Positions 1 to 9,133 of a stretch of 64,000 nt of DNA are shown in pieces (within the stretch, counting starts at the first letter, position 1; the number at the start of each line of letters is the position of its first letter). The position numbers were made by a program, and so were the translations under genes. This stretch comes from Planctomycetota bacterium (GTDB lineage: Bacteria > Planctomycetota > J058), in contig JAMLIC010000023.1 of NCBI GenBank assembly GCA_023954375.1, positions 62,001 to 126,000 of the forward strand, in the 5' to 3' direction. The notes under the pieces are model-generated. The model was not told the origin of the DNA. It was given only the letters and a program-made list of their open reading frames with translations, and ran no database searches.

Positions 1-690
1 CACGACGACGGCGCGCCGCTCCCGCTCCCGGGGATCGGCCGTGCGGGGCACGACCTCCCGGGCCCCGGGCGAGAGAGGCCCGGCGTCCGCCCGTCCGCCG
101 ACACCGTCCACGACGACGGGGCGCCGATCGCGCTGCCCGGCGGCGGCGTCGCCTTCCCGGCCCCGCGCGCCGACGCCTTCGCCGCGCCCGGGCGCGACGC
201 GTTCGCCCCGCCCCCGGGCGCCGGACGCCCGCCGGCCACCCCGCCCGCCTGGCAGACCGGCTCCGGTCGGCAGCAGGCCCTGCCGCCAGGGTGGCAGACC
301 GGGACGGGGCGCCAGCCGGCGCTGCCGGGGGGGGCCTCGCAGGCGCCGCCGGCGTGGCAGACCGGGACGGGGCGGCAGCAGGCCGTGCCGCCCTCGAGCG
401 CGCCGCCAGGGTGGCAGACGGGGACGGGGCGCCAGCCGGCCGTGCCGCCCGCGTGGCAGACGGGCGCCGGGCGTCCGCCGGACCCGCCCGCGGCGCCCGC
501 GCCGCCGCAGGTCCCCGCGGCCTGGCCGTTCGACGGCCCGACGCCCCCGCCGCGCCCGCCCGCGCCGCCGCCCGGCCGCCCGGCGCCGCCGCAGGCGCGG
601 CCCAAGGGCCCGCCCTCCGGCGAGGGCTTCGACCCCTTCGCGCCCTCGTGGTGGGACGAGCGGCCCCCGGGCGAGGACGTCGACCTGTAG
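1..690 (+). CDS. C-terminal part of a Pro/Gly-rich protein with WQTGxGR repeats
   Basis: The reading frame is open from the first base and ends at TAG 688-690, so the 5' end lies outside the window. The visible 229 residues are low-complexity and rich in Pro, Gly and Ala. They hold five copies of a PPxWQTGxGRQ motif, with the Trp codons at 250, 292, 355, 412 and 454, followed by a Pro-rich linker and an acidic, aromatic tail (FDPFAPSWWDERPPGEDVDL). The regular in-frame repeat and the stop overlapping the next gene's GTG by one base support real coding. No enzymatic domain is visible. The region could be a linker or protein-binding tail of a larger upstream protein. The function is unknown. 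Confidence 0.6.
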   Translation, partial: HDDGAPLPLPGIGRAGHDLPGPGRERPGVRPSADTVHDDGAPIALPGGGVAFPAPRADAFAAPGRDAFAPPPGAGRPPATPPAWQTGSGRQQALPPGWQTGTGRQPALPGGASQAPPAWQTGTGRQQAVPPSSAPPGWQTGTGRQPAVPPAWQTGAGRPPDPPAAPAPPQVPAAWPFDGPTPPPRPPAPPPGRPAPPQARPKGPPSGEGFDPFAPSWWDERPPGEDVDL

Positions 691-1259
691 TGGGCGACGC
701 CGACCGCGAGCGCTGGGACGCGCGCTACCGCGAGCAGGGGCCCTGCGCCGCGGCGCCGTCGGCGCTCGTGACCGCGCTCGACGACCTCCTGCCGCGGCGG
801 GGCCGGGCGCTCGACGTGGCCGGCGGCGCCGGGCGCCACGCGGTGTGGCTGGCGCGCCGTGGCCTCGACGTCACCCTGGTCGACGTCTCGCCCGTCGGCG
901 TCGACCTCGCGCGGGCGGCGGCCGCCGCCGCCGGCGTGGCGCTCGACGCCTTCGCCCTCGACCTCGAGCGCGACCCGCTCCCCGGGGGGCCGTGGGACGT
1001 GATCGTCGACTTCCACTACCTGCAGCGCGACCTGTTCCCGGCCTTCGCCAGGCTCCTCGCGCCGGGCGGGGTGCTCGTCTTCGTCCAGCCGACGCGCACG
1101 AACCTCGAGCGCCACCCCCGCCCCGGGCCGGCGCACCTCCTCGACGACGGCGAGGCGGCGCGCCTGGCGGCCGGCCTGCCGCTCGAGGTGCTGCGCCTCG
1201 ACGAGGGCTGGCTGGCCGAGGGGCGGCACGAGGCGCGCCTCGTCGCGCGGCGCGCGTGA
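690..1259 (+). CDS. Class I SAM-dependent methyltransferase
   Basis: This 189-residue protein has the Rossmann-type SAM-binding signature: LDVAGGAGRHAVWLARRG (motif I) around residues 35-52, then VTLVDVSPVG with the acidic residue that normally binds the ribose hydroxyls. It opens with RERWDARYREQG, typical of the small TehB/UbiE-like methyltransferases. The substrate cannot be told from sequence. The start is GTG at 690, overlapping the TAG stop of the upstream gene (TAGTG), which implies translational coupling. The gene ends three bases before the convergent pyrophosphatase gene. The family assignment is firm; the methylated substrate is unknown. Confidence 0.8.
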   Translation: MGDADRERWDARYREQGPCAAAPSALVTALDDLLPRRGRALDVAGGAGRHAVWLARRGLDVTLVDVSPVGVDLARAAAAAAGVALDAFALDLERDPLPGGPWDVIVDFHYLQRDLFPAFARLLAPGGVLVFVQPTRTNLERHPRPGPAHLLDDGEAARLAAGLPLEVLRLDEGWLAEGRHEARLVARRA

Positions 1260-1262
1260 CGG

Positions 1263-1778
1263 TCAGGAGGCCGCGTCGCGCGGGTGGTGCTCCGCGAAGT
1301 ACGCCGCGCGCGCCTGGTCGATCACCTTCAGCGTCTCCTCGAGGCCGCGGAAGCCGTGGGTCGCGGTCACCTTGAGCTCGAGGTCCTTGTAGACGCTGAA
1401 GAAGTGCTCCACCTCCTTGAGGAGGTGCGGCGGCAGGTCGTCGAGGCTCCGCACCTGCGCCCACACGGGGTCGCCGACGGGCACGCCGATCACCTTGTGG
1501 TCGGGCTTGCCCTGGTCCTCCATGAGGAACAGGCCCAGCGGCCGCAGGCGCACCCGGCAGCCCGGGAAGGTCGGCTCGTTGACGAGCGCCAGCGCGTCGA
1601 GGGGGTCGCCGTCCTCGGCCAGCGTGTCGGGCAGGAAGCCGTAGTCCGCCGGGTAGCGCGTGGCCGTGAAGAGCATGCGGTCGAGGAACAGCTCGCCGCT
1701 CTTCGGGTCGATCTCGTACTTGTTGCGGCTCCCCTTGGGGACCTCGACCACCATGACCACCGGCGCCGGCTCGCCCAC
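1263..1778 (-). CDS. ppa: Inorganic pyrophosphatase (family I)
   Basis: The product hydrolyses pyrophosphate to two phosphates and so pulls nucleic acid and protein synthesis forward. It is a soluble cytoplasmic enzyme. The 171 residues match the soluble family I enzyme: VVEVPKGSRNKYEID near the N-terminus, the metal-binding signature DGDPLDAL around residue 58, DYGFLPDTL before it, and KVIGVP followed by the C-terminal helix with VEHFFSVYKDLE. Length is usual for the family. The GTG start at 1778 was chosen because GGGAGG lies five bases upstream. Longer frames to 2060 run through non-conserved sequence. The gene converges on the methyltransferase gene. Confidence 0.93.
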   Translation of the reverse strand: MGEPAPVVMVVEVPKGSRNKYEIDPKSGELFLDRMLFTATRYPADYGFLPDTLAEDGDPLDALALVNEPTFPGCRVRLRPLGLFLMEDQGKPDHKVIGVPVGDPVWAQVRSLDDLPPHLLKEVEHFFSVYKDLELKVTATHGFRGLEETLKVIDQARAAYFAEHHPRDAAS

Positions 1779-1863
1779 GCGCACCTCCCTGGCGCCCGCC
1801 GCTCCGCCGCGCGCGCCGGCGACTAGGATAGCGGCCGGCCCGCGGCGGGTGTCGGAGGTGGCG

Positions 1864-2952
1864 GTGGACGTGTCGGCGACGGAGCCCCGGGGCGAGGCGC
1901 GGCTCGACCTCGGCAGCGGCGGCTGGGCGCTCCTGGTCGGGCTCGCGCTCGCGGCCCTGGCGGTCGCCCTGCTCCTCGGCCGCGCGCGCAGCGGCTCGGC
2001 GGCCGACGCGGTCTCGCTCGAGCCCTGCCTCGTCCCGCGCGACCTCCTGGTGAAGGCCACCTCGCCCGAGGCGCTCCCGCCGCTGGTCGACCCCGCCCTC
2101 CTCGGCCCCGAGGAGGCGCAGCGGACGCGCCTGCCGCAGCACGGGAAGTACCTCGTGCCCGACGACCGCGTCGTCGGCGTGGTCGTCGGCGGCGAGCCCT
2201 GCGCCTACCCGGTGCGCGTGCTCCAGTGGCACGAGGTCGTCACGCACACGCTCGGCGGGACGCCGCTCGCCGTGACCTACGCGGCGCTCACGGACAGCGC
2301 GCGCGCCTTCGACCGGCGCGTCGCCGGCGAGGTCCTCGACCTCGCCGCCAGCGGCTACGTGTGGAGCAGCAACCCGCTCCTCTTCGACCGCCGGCCTCGC
2401 GTCGACGGCGCGCGGCCGAGCAGCCTCTGGAGCCAGCTCCAGGGGCGCGCCGTGGCGGGCCCCGCCGCGGCGGCCGGCCAGCGGCTCGCGCCCGTCCCCT
2501 GCGTCCTCACGACCTGGTCCTCGTGGCGCGCGGCGCACCCGACGACGCGCGTGATCGGCCCCGACCCGTCGCGGGCCGACCGCTACCGCAAGGACCCCTA
2601 CCACGCCTACAGCGGCTCGGAGGTGCTGCGCTTCCCGGTCGCGCCGCTCCCGCCGGCGGCGGCCGACCTGCCGCACAAGGCGTCGGTCCTCGTCGTCGGC
2701 CCGCCCGGGCGCCGGGCGGTCTACCCGATCGCCTGGCTGGTCCGCGCGGCCGGAGACGCCGGCGTGTGGCGCGCGGCGCAGGACGGCGTCGAGGTCGTCT
2801 TCCGGCCCGCCGCCGACCCCCTGCACGCCGAGGTCGTCCTCCCGCCCGGCCACGACGACTGGGAGGTCGTCCACGCGGCGTGGTTCGCGTGGTACGCCCA
2901 GCACCCCGACGACGCGCGGCTCGCCGAGGTCCCGGCTCAGCCGACCAGGTAG
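1864..2952 (+). CDS. DUF3179 domain membrane-anchored protein
   Basis: This is a protein of about 362 residues with one N-terminal transmembrane segment (WALLVGLALAALAVALLLG). The domain that follows is of the DUF3179 type: YPVRVLQWHEVVTH, AVTYAALTDSARAFDR, SNPLLFDRR, SLWSQLQGRAVAGP, TTWSSWRAAHP and DPYHAYSGSE appear in the order usual for the family. The family has no established biochemical role; many members are exported or membrane-tethered. The GTG at 1864 was chosen because GGAGG lies five to six bases upstream. In-frame GTGs at 1849 and 1858 are alternatives. The last 16 bases overlap the convergent oxidase-subunit gene. Confidence 0.75.
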   Translation: MDVSATEPRGEARLDLGSGGWALLVGLALAALAVALLLGRARSGSAADAVSLEPCLVPRDLLVKATSPEALPPLVDPALLGPEEAQRTRLPQHGKYLVPDDRVVGVVVGGEPCAYPVRVLQWHEVVTHTLGGTPLAVTYAALTDSARAFDRRVAGEVLDLAASGYVWSSNPLLFDRRPRVDGARPSSLWSQLQGRAVAGPAAAAGQRLAPVPCVLTTWSSWRAAHPTTRVIGPDPSRADRYRKDPYHAYSGSEVLRFPVAPLPPAAADLPHKASVLVVGPPGRRAVYPIAWLVRAAGDAGVWRAAQDGVEVVFRPAADPLHAEVVLPPGHDDWEVVHAAWFAWYAQHPDDARLAEVPAQPTR

Positions 2953-3554
2953 AGGACGGCGAAGAGCGCCAGCCACACCGCGTCGAGGAAGTGCCAGTAC
3001 ATGGCCACCAGGCGCAGGCCGCCGTGGTCCTCGGGCCCGTAGCGGCCCCGCAGACCCCGGACGACGCTCACCCCCAGCGGCCCGAGGCCGCCGAGGACGT
3101 GGGCCGCGTGCAGCGCCGTGAGCATGTAGAAGGTGAACGAGTACTGCGTGGTCGTCGACGGCGGCATGCGCTCGGCGAGCGTCCACCAGGCCAGCGTCTG
3201 CAGGCCGAGGAAGCCGAGCCCCAGGGCGCACGTCCCCAGCAGCCCGGCCCGCACGAGGCCCTGCCGCCCCTGCCGCGCGCCGACGAGCGCGCCGTGGATC
3301 GCCCCGCTCGAGGCCACGAGCAGGAGCGTGCTCAGCCAGAGCGTCCGCGGCAGCGGCGGCGCGCCCGCCGGCGGCCACTCGGGCGCGCCCGCGCGCACCG
3401 CCGCGTAGCCGACCAGGCTGGCCACGAAGAGCACCGAGAGCGAGGCCAGGAAGACGGCCATGCCCAGCGGCGCCGCGTCGGGGACGGGGCGCTCCTTGGT
3501 CGAGGTGAGGCGGGCCGAGCGGGGCGGGCGCGGGGCGGGCGGGTTGGGGCTCAA
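2937..3554 (-). CDS. Heme-copper oxidase subunit III-like membrane protein
   Basis: This is a five-helix membrane protein of about 205 residues resembling cytochrome c/quinol oxidase subunit III: LWLSTLLLVASSGAIHGAL, the QYSFTFYMLTALHAAHVLGG helix, and the terminal YWHFLDAVWLALFAVLYLVG. That last motif closely parallels the end of the main CoxC at 5541 (YWHLVDLVWIYLFPLLYLIG). It is a second, shorter subunit-III homologue at the distal end of the respiratory cluster, separated from the peroxidase gene by a palindromic repeat. A TTG start at 3554 with AAGGTG upstream is preferred. An internal ATG at 3461 is a shorter alternative. It may be an assembly or paralogous subunit; the exact role is unknown. 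Confidence 0.75.
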   Translation of the reverse strand: MSPNPPAPRPPRSARLTSTKERPVPDAAPLGMAVFLASLSVLFVASLVGYAAVRAGAPEWPPAGAPPLPRTLWLSTLLLVASSGAIHGALVGARQGRQGLVRAGLLGTCALGLGFLGLQTLAWWTLAERMPPSTTTQYSFTFYMLTALHAAHVLGGLGPLGVSVVRGLRGRYGPEDHGGLRLVAMYWHFLDAVWLALFAVLYLVG

Positions 3555-3612
3555 CCGGCACCTTCGTTTGGTTGGACGGTGCGAGCCGCCCCCGCGCCAG
3601 GGCCACGGGTGG

Positions 3613-3742
3613 AACGTAGCCACGAGCGAGGCGAGGCCGCGGAGGCCGAGGCGAGGCGGCGCGCGCGCGGGCGATATCGATCGCCGGATCCTATCGCCCG
3701 CGCGCGCGCCGCATCGGCCGGCATCCGCGGCCGCAGCGGTCG
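3613..3742. repeat. Dispersed palindromic intergenic repeat, copy A
   Basis: A perfect 21-bp inverted repeat (3656-3676 with 3692-3712) made mostly of alternating GC encloses a 15-base loop containing ATCGATCGCC and GGATCC. On the outer side is a block reading CTGCGGCCGCGGATGCCGG on the minus strand. The same flank and arm sequences recur at 48.77, 58.30 and 61.46 kb, always between genes. This copy is inverted relative to the one at 58.30 kb. It lies between the peroxidase gene and the subunit-III-like gene and could attenuate transcription there. Confidence 0.65.
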
Positions 3743-3744
3743 AG

Positions 3745-4836
3745 CTAGTTCGGGTCGGGGGCCGGGGTGTTCGGCCCGTTCTCCGGCAGCTCCGGCTTGG
3801 CGATGTAGGCCTGGTCGATCCGGCCCTCGAGCGCCCCCATGAAGGCCATCAGGTCGGCCACCTGCTCGTCGCTGAGCGTCTTGCCCAGCTGGTACTCGGC
3901 CATGTCCTTGATCGCCTCCTCGAGCGAGTCGATCGAGCCGTCGTGGTAGTAGGGCCCGGTCTTCGTGATGTTCCGCAGGCTCGGCACCTTGAAGAAGAAC
4001 TTGTCCGCGTCCTGGCCCGTGACCTTGGCCCGGCCGATGTCGCCGTCGTTCGGGTGCGGCTTCACCAGGCCGAGCTTCTGGAACATGTTGCCGCCGAGCG
4101 CCGGGCCCATGTGGCACATCTGGCAGTTGACCTCGAGGTAGGTCTTGAGGCCGCGGACCTCCTGCGCCGTCAGCGCGTCGGTCTTGCCGCCGATGAAGTC
4201 GTCGAGGCGCGACGGCGTGATCAGCCGCCGCTCGAACGCGCCGATCGCCTTGCCGACGTTCGCCATCGTGATCGGCTCGTCGTCGTCCGGGAACGCCGCC
4301 TTGAACAGCGGCTCGTAGCCTGGGATCGACTTGAGCACGTCGACGCACGCGGCGTCGTCGGCCATGGCCATCTCCACCGGGTTGGTGATGGGCATGGTCG
4401 CCTGCTCCTCGACGTCCTTGGCGCGGCCGTCCCAGAACTGGCTGGTGTGCAGGGCCGCGTTGTAGACGGTCGGGGAGTTGCGGTCGCCGCGCTGGTCGCG
4501 GTGGCCGGGCGAGGTCTTCTCGCCGTCGACGCCGAACTTCGTCAGGTCGTGGCAGGTGTTGCAGGAGATCGCCTGCCCCTTCGACAGGCGCGTGTCGAAG
4601 TAGAGCATGCGCCCGAGGGTCACCTTCTCGTCGGTGACCTCGTGCACGTTGCTCTCGGCCTCCGGCTTGAGCACGCCGAACGTGCTCCTCGCCCGGGAGA
4701 CGAGCTCCTGCAGGGCGGGGTCGCCGGCCGGCGACTTCTTGGCGTCGGGCGACGGGCTGGTGGTGCTCGACTCGCCGGGGCAGCCCGCGAGCACGAGCAG
4801 GCCCGCCGACGCCGCGAGCGTCAGGACGCGGTTCAT
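3745..4836 (-). CDS. Di-heme cytochrome c peroxidase / MauG-family lipoprotein
   Basis: This is a periplasmic, lipid-anchored di-heme protein of 363 residues. The signal peptide ends in a lipobox (LLVLAGC). Two heme c sites are present: CNTCH near residue 91 and CQMCH near residue 238. The family motifs RGDRNSPTVYNAALH and FWDGRAKDVEEQA, and YYHDGSIDSLEEAI near the end, are those of bacterial CCP/MauG enzymes. CCPs reduce hydrogen peroxide with electrons from small cytochromes; MauG relatives oxidise proteins, so the substrate is not certain. GGAGGAG precedes the ATG. Its place after the oxidase genes suggests it draws electrons from the same cytochrome c pool. Confidence 0.9.
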   Translation of the reverse strand: MNRVLTLAASAGLLVLAGCPGESSTTSPSPDAKKSPAGDPALQELVSRARSTFGVLKPEAESNVHEVTDEKVTLGRMLYFDTRLSKGQAISCNTCHDLTKFGVDGEKTSPGHRDQRGDRNSPTVYNAALHTSQFWDGRAKDVEEQATMPITNPVEMAMADDAACVDVLKSIPGYEPLFKAAFPDDDEPITMANVGKAIGAFERRLITPSRLDDFIGGKTDALTAQEVRGLKTYLEVNCQMCHMGPALGGNMFQKLGLVKPHPNDGDIGRAKVTGQDADKFFFKVPSLRNITKTGPYYHDGSIDSLEEAIKDMAEYQLGKTLSDEQVADLMAFMGALEGRIDQAYIAKPELPENGPNTPAPDPN

Positions 4837-4864
4837 GATCTCCTCCGACCGTCGACCGAGGTTG

Positions 4865-5104
4865 TTACTGACCCGAGCCCGCGCCGTCCCCGGCCTTCGG
4901 GGCGCCGCAGGGGCAGGCCTCGCCGTGGCCCTCCTTGCACTCGGGGCAGGCGCACTCGCCCGGCGGGCACGCGCACTGGTGGGTCGCGGCCGGCGCCGTG
5001 CTCCCGTCGCCCTGCGCGGGCGGGTTCGACTCGTTGCCCTTGCAGCCGGTGAAGAGGAGCGCGGCCGAGGCGGCCGCGGAGAGGAGGAAGGTCCGACGGT
5101 TCAT
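4865..5104 (-). CDS. Small Cys-rich lipoprotein
   Basis: This is a 79-residue exported protein with a lipoprotein signal (RRTFLLSAAASAALLFTGC). After a short Pro/Ala linker comes a cysteine-dense block (CACPPGECACPECKEGHGEA, then CPC) with seven Cys and one His within about 23 residues. This spacing resembles metallothionein-like or metal-chaperone peptides. A GAGGA site sits about six bases before the ATG. It lies 22 bases after coxD and 28 before the peroxidase gene, all on one strand, so it is probably cotranscribed with the oxidase. Copper or heme-related metal handling is an inference from context; no family is recognised. Confidence 0.75.
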   Translation of the reverse strand: MNRRTFLLSAAASAALLFTGCKGNESNPPAQGDGSTAPAATHQCACPPGECACPECKEGHGEACPCGAPKAGDGAGSGQ

Positions 5105-5126
5105 GTTCGTCCTCGCGTGATGCGGC

Positions 5127-5525
5127 TCAGTGACCCTCGAGGGCGCGCAGGCGCTGCATGCCCTCGACGGAGAACTCCGGAAGCACGGTGTGCTGATACT
5201 GGCCCGTGTCGAGCATGGCGAACCAGAGGAACAGGCCGAGCAGCCCGATCGAGATCAGCAGCACGATCGAGTTGAACGGCTTGTCCCAGTAGAGGTGCAT
5301 GAAGAACAGGCACACGAGCGACGCCTTGATCGTGGCGATGAACATGGCCAGGAACACGTTGGGCGTGGCCATGGCCACCCCGACGGTGATGACCGTCAGG
5401 ATGAGCAGGGCCACGATCACCGCGCTGAGCAACCACAGCGGCGTGGCGTGGTGATGCTCCTCGTGGCCGTGCGCGGCCGCCTGGGCGCCGCTCTCGAGCT
5501 TGGTCTCGTGCGCGTGCTCGGTCAT
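5127..5525 (-). CDS. coxD: Cytochrome c oxidase subunit IV (prokaryotic type)
   Basis: This 132-residue protein has a His/Glu-rich N-terminus (AAAHGHEEHHHATPLW) followed by three transmembrane helices: LLSAVIVALLILTVITVGVA, NVFLAMFIATIKASLVCLFF (continuing MHLYW) and SIVLLISIGLLGLFLWFAML. The motif IKASLVCLFFMHLYWD is characteristic of the small prokaryotic subunit IV, which stabilises the aa3/caa3 oxidase in the cytoplasmic membrane. It follows coxC by 15 bases, completing the coxB-A-C-D order. The length is typical. The confident family match rests on the middle helix motif and on the gene order. Confidence 0.9.
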   Translation of the reverse strand: MTEHAHETKLESGAQAAAHGHEEHHHATPLWLLSAVIVALLILTVITVGVAMATPNVFLAMFIATIKASLVCLFFMHLYWDKPFNSIVLLISIGLLGLFLWFAMLDTGQYQHTVLPEFSVEGMQRLRALEGH

Positions 5526-5540
5526 GTCTCGGGCCTCAGG

Positions 5541-6452
5541 CTAGCCGATCAGGTAGAGGAGCGGGAAGAGATAGATCCAGACCAGGTCGACGAGGTGCCA
5601 GTAGAGGCCGACCAGGTCGACGGGCAGGTAGTAGCCGGCGGAGAAGTGGCCCTTGGCCGCCCGGACCATCACCCAGATGATCGCGATCATGCCGATGATC
5701 ACGTGCAGGCCGTGGAGGCCCGTCATCACGAAGTAGATGCCGAAGAAGATGTGGGCGTCCTTGAGCCGCTGGGGCGAGGCGGCCGCGGCCTCGGCCGCGA
5801 CCTCGGGGGCGACGCGCGCGTCGGTGACCTTGACCGCGGGCACGTTCGGCGGGACGGCGATCAGCGAGCGCTCCTGGGCGGCCGGGGCCTGGTCCCACGG
5901 GGTGCGGACGTTGTAGTCCACCACGGCGTCGCGCTCGGGCAGGAGCGCCGCCGCCGCCGGCCGCGGCGCGTGCTCGGCGGGCGGGTCGTGGGGGTGGTAG
6001 CGCGCGCCCCACAGGGTGCCGTGGCTGAACTTGTCGCTGTACTCGACCGCCTTGACGCCGAGGAAGCCGAGGGCGCCCACGATCGTGAGCGCCAGGAACA
6101 CGACCGTGTTCTTCTGCTGCCCCAGGCTCGCCGCGCGCACGGCGAGCGCGACGGTGAAGCTCGAGAGGAGCAGGATGATCGTGTTCACCCCGCCCCAGAA
6201 CTTGCTCAGGTACTGCTCGCCGTGGAGGAAGATGTGCGGGTTGTTCGCCCGATAGACCGCGTAGGCGCAGAACAGCCCGGCGAAGAGCAGCACCTCGGTG
6301 GCGAGGAACAGCCACATGCCGAGCTTGCCGGCCTCGACCTGCTGGTCCATGGTCTCGAAGTGGTGGGCCAGGTTCGGGTCGTGGTGCCCGTGGCCGTGAC
6401 CATGGTCGTGTCCGTGATCGCCCGCCTTGGCGGGAGCGTGCGCGTCGCCCAT
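5541..6452 (-). CDS. coxC: Cytochrome c oxidase subunit III
   Basis: This integral membrane subunit has 303 residues, longer than many subunit III proteins. The N-terminus is His-rich (DHGHDHGHGHGHHDPN). The conserved helices follow: KLGMWLFLATEVLLFAGLF, NTIILLLSSFTVALAVRAA, FLALTIVGALGFLGVKAVEY, the MTGLHGLHVIIGM helix and YWHLVDLVWIYLFPLLYLIG at the end. A soluble, Ala/Pro-rich insert of about 90 residues separates the middle helices, which is unusual. The gene sits four bases after coxA on the same strand. The subunit stabilises the oxidase core and its proton uptake; it binds no redox centre. Confidence 0.95.
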   Translation of the reverse strand: MGDAHAPAKAGDHGHDHGHGHGHHDPNLAHHFETMDQQVEAGKLGMWLFLATEVLLFAGLFCAYAVYRANNPHIFLHGEQYLSKFWGGVNTIILLLSSFTVALAVRAASLGQQKNTVVFLALTIVGALGFLGVKAVEYSDKFSHGTLWGARYHPHDPPAEHAPRPAAAALLPERDAVVDYNVRTPWDQAPAAQERSLIAVPPNVPAVKVTDARVAPEVAAEAAAASPQRLKDAHIFFGIYFVMTGLHGLHVIIGMIAIIWVMVRAAKGHFSAGYYLPVDLVGLYWHLVDLVWIYLFPLLYLIG

Positions 6453-6456
6453 GGGT

Positions 6457-8121
<1,665 letters not shown>

Positions 8122-8131
8122 GGCTCGCTCG

Positions 8132-9133
8132 TTACTCGCCCAGCGTCCGGAGGTAGGCGATCAGGGCGCCGATGTGGGGCTCCTTGAGCTGCCCCTTGAA
8201 GGTCGGCATGACCGGCTGGAAGCCCGAGACGATCCGCGCCTGCGGCTCCATGATCGACTCGCGGATGTACTCCTCGTCCACGACGACGGCCGCGCCGTCG
8301 GCCATGGTGCGCGGGCCGCCGGCCCGCAGGAGCTGGGCCGTCTCGCCGAAGTTCGGCCCCTGCCCGACGGGGCCGGTGATGTTGTGGCAGGCGACGCACA
8401 GCTGGCGGTAGATCCGCTCGCCGACCTCCGCGGTCGGCGGCACGTCATCCTGCTTCGCGAGCCACTCCTCGAAGCTGGCCCGCGTCGGGTGAACGACGAC
8501 CATGCGCATCATGTCCGAGTGGCCCGTGCCGCAGTACTCGGTGCAGGTGAGCAGGTACTCGACCGGCTCCGTCCCCGCCGGCGGCTTGGCCGTGAACCAG
8601 AGCGTCGTGTAGCGCCCCGGGACGAGGTCCTGCTTGACGCGGAAGGCCGGCACGAACAGCGAGTGCAGGACGTCCTGGCTCGACATGACCAGCCGGATCG
8701 GCTCGCCCGGCGGGACGTGCAGGTTGCCGTCGAGCGGCGTCCGTCCGTCGGGGTAGCGGAAGGCCCACGACCACTTCTGCGCCGTGACGTCGATCGTGTA
8801 GGCGCCGGGGGGAGGCGAGTAGAGGTGCATGAAGCCGGTGAAGCCGACGTAGAAGATGTAGATCACCAGCACGAGCGGCACGACGCTCCAGAACACCTCG
8901 AGCGGGGTGTTGTGCTCGGCGCTGGGCAGGGGCGGCTGGTCCGGCGTCCGGCGCCGGTACGCCCAGGAGAAGTACCCGGCGAGCGCGACGATGAGCACGA
9001 AGAAGAACGTGCACAGGTAGAAGATGAACCAGAACAGCCAGTCGACGTCCGCGGCCTGCTCGGAGGCCTGCGGCGGGAGCCAGACGCCCCCGGCATCCGT
9101 CGAGGCGAGGAGAAGGGAGGCGAGCGCGTTCAT
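8132..9133 (-). CDS. coxB: Cytochrome c oxidase subunit II with fused cytochrome c (caa3 type)
   Basis: This 333-residue protein accepts electrons from cytochrome c or directly from complex III and passes them to the heme a centre. Two N-terminal helices (VDWLFWFIFYLCTFFFVLIV and EVFWSVVPLVLVIYIFYVGF) anchor a cupredoxin domain carrying the CuA site: CTEYCGTGHSDMM, with its Cys pair, His and Met. A C-terminal monoheme cytochrome c domain follows, with CVACH and a later Met in QPVMPTFKG. The fusion is diagnostic of caa3 oxidases. The ATG overlaps the SCO1 stop by four bases (ATGA). Confidence 0.95.
   Translation of the reverse strand: MNALASLLLASTDAGGVWLPPQASEQAADVDWLFWFIFYLCTFFFVLIVALAGYFSWAYRRRTPDQPPLPSAEHNTPLEVFWSVVPLVLVIYIFYVGFTGFMHLYSPPPGAYTIDVTAQKWSWAFRYPDGRTPLDGNLHVPPGEPIRLVMSSQDVLHSLFVPAFRVKQDLVPGRYTTLWFTAKPPAGTEPVEYLLTCTEYCGTGHSDMMRMVVVHPTRASFEEWLAKQDDVPPTAEVGERIYRQLCVACHNITGPVGQGPNFGETAQLLRAGGPRTMADGAAVVVDEEYIRESIMEPQARIVSGFQPVMPTFKGQLKEPHIGALIAYLRTLGE

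Noticed and set aside
250..470. Possible CRISPR or minisatellite at the WQTG repeats
   Set aside because: Spacing is irregular and the repeats are in one reading frame; they are protein repeats.
41..1375. Long plus-strand frame across the first genes
   Set aside because: Arg/Pro-rich shadow of frames that encode the WQTG repeats and the methyltransferase.
1825..1831. Shared -10-like TAGGAT/TATCCT between ppa and the DUF3179 gene
   Set aside because: No acceptable -35 element at the right distance on either strand.
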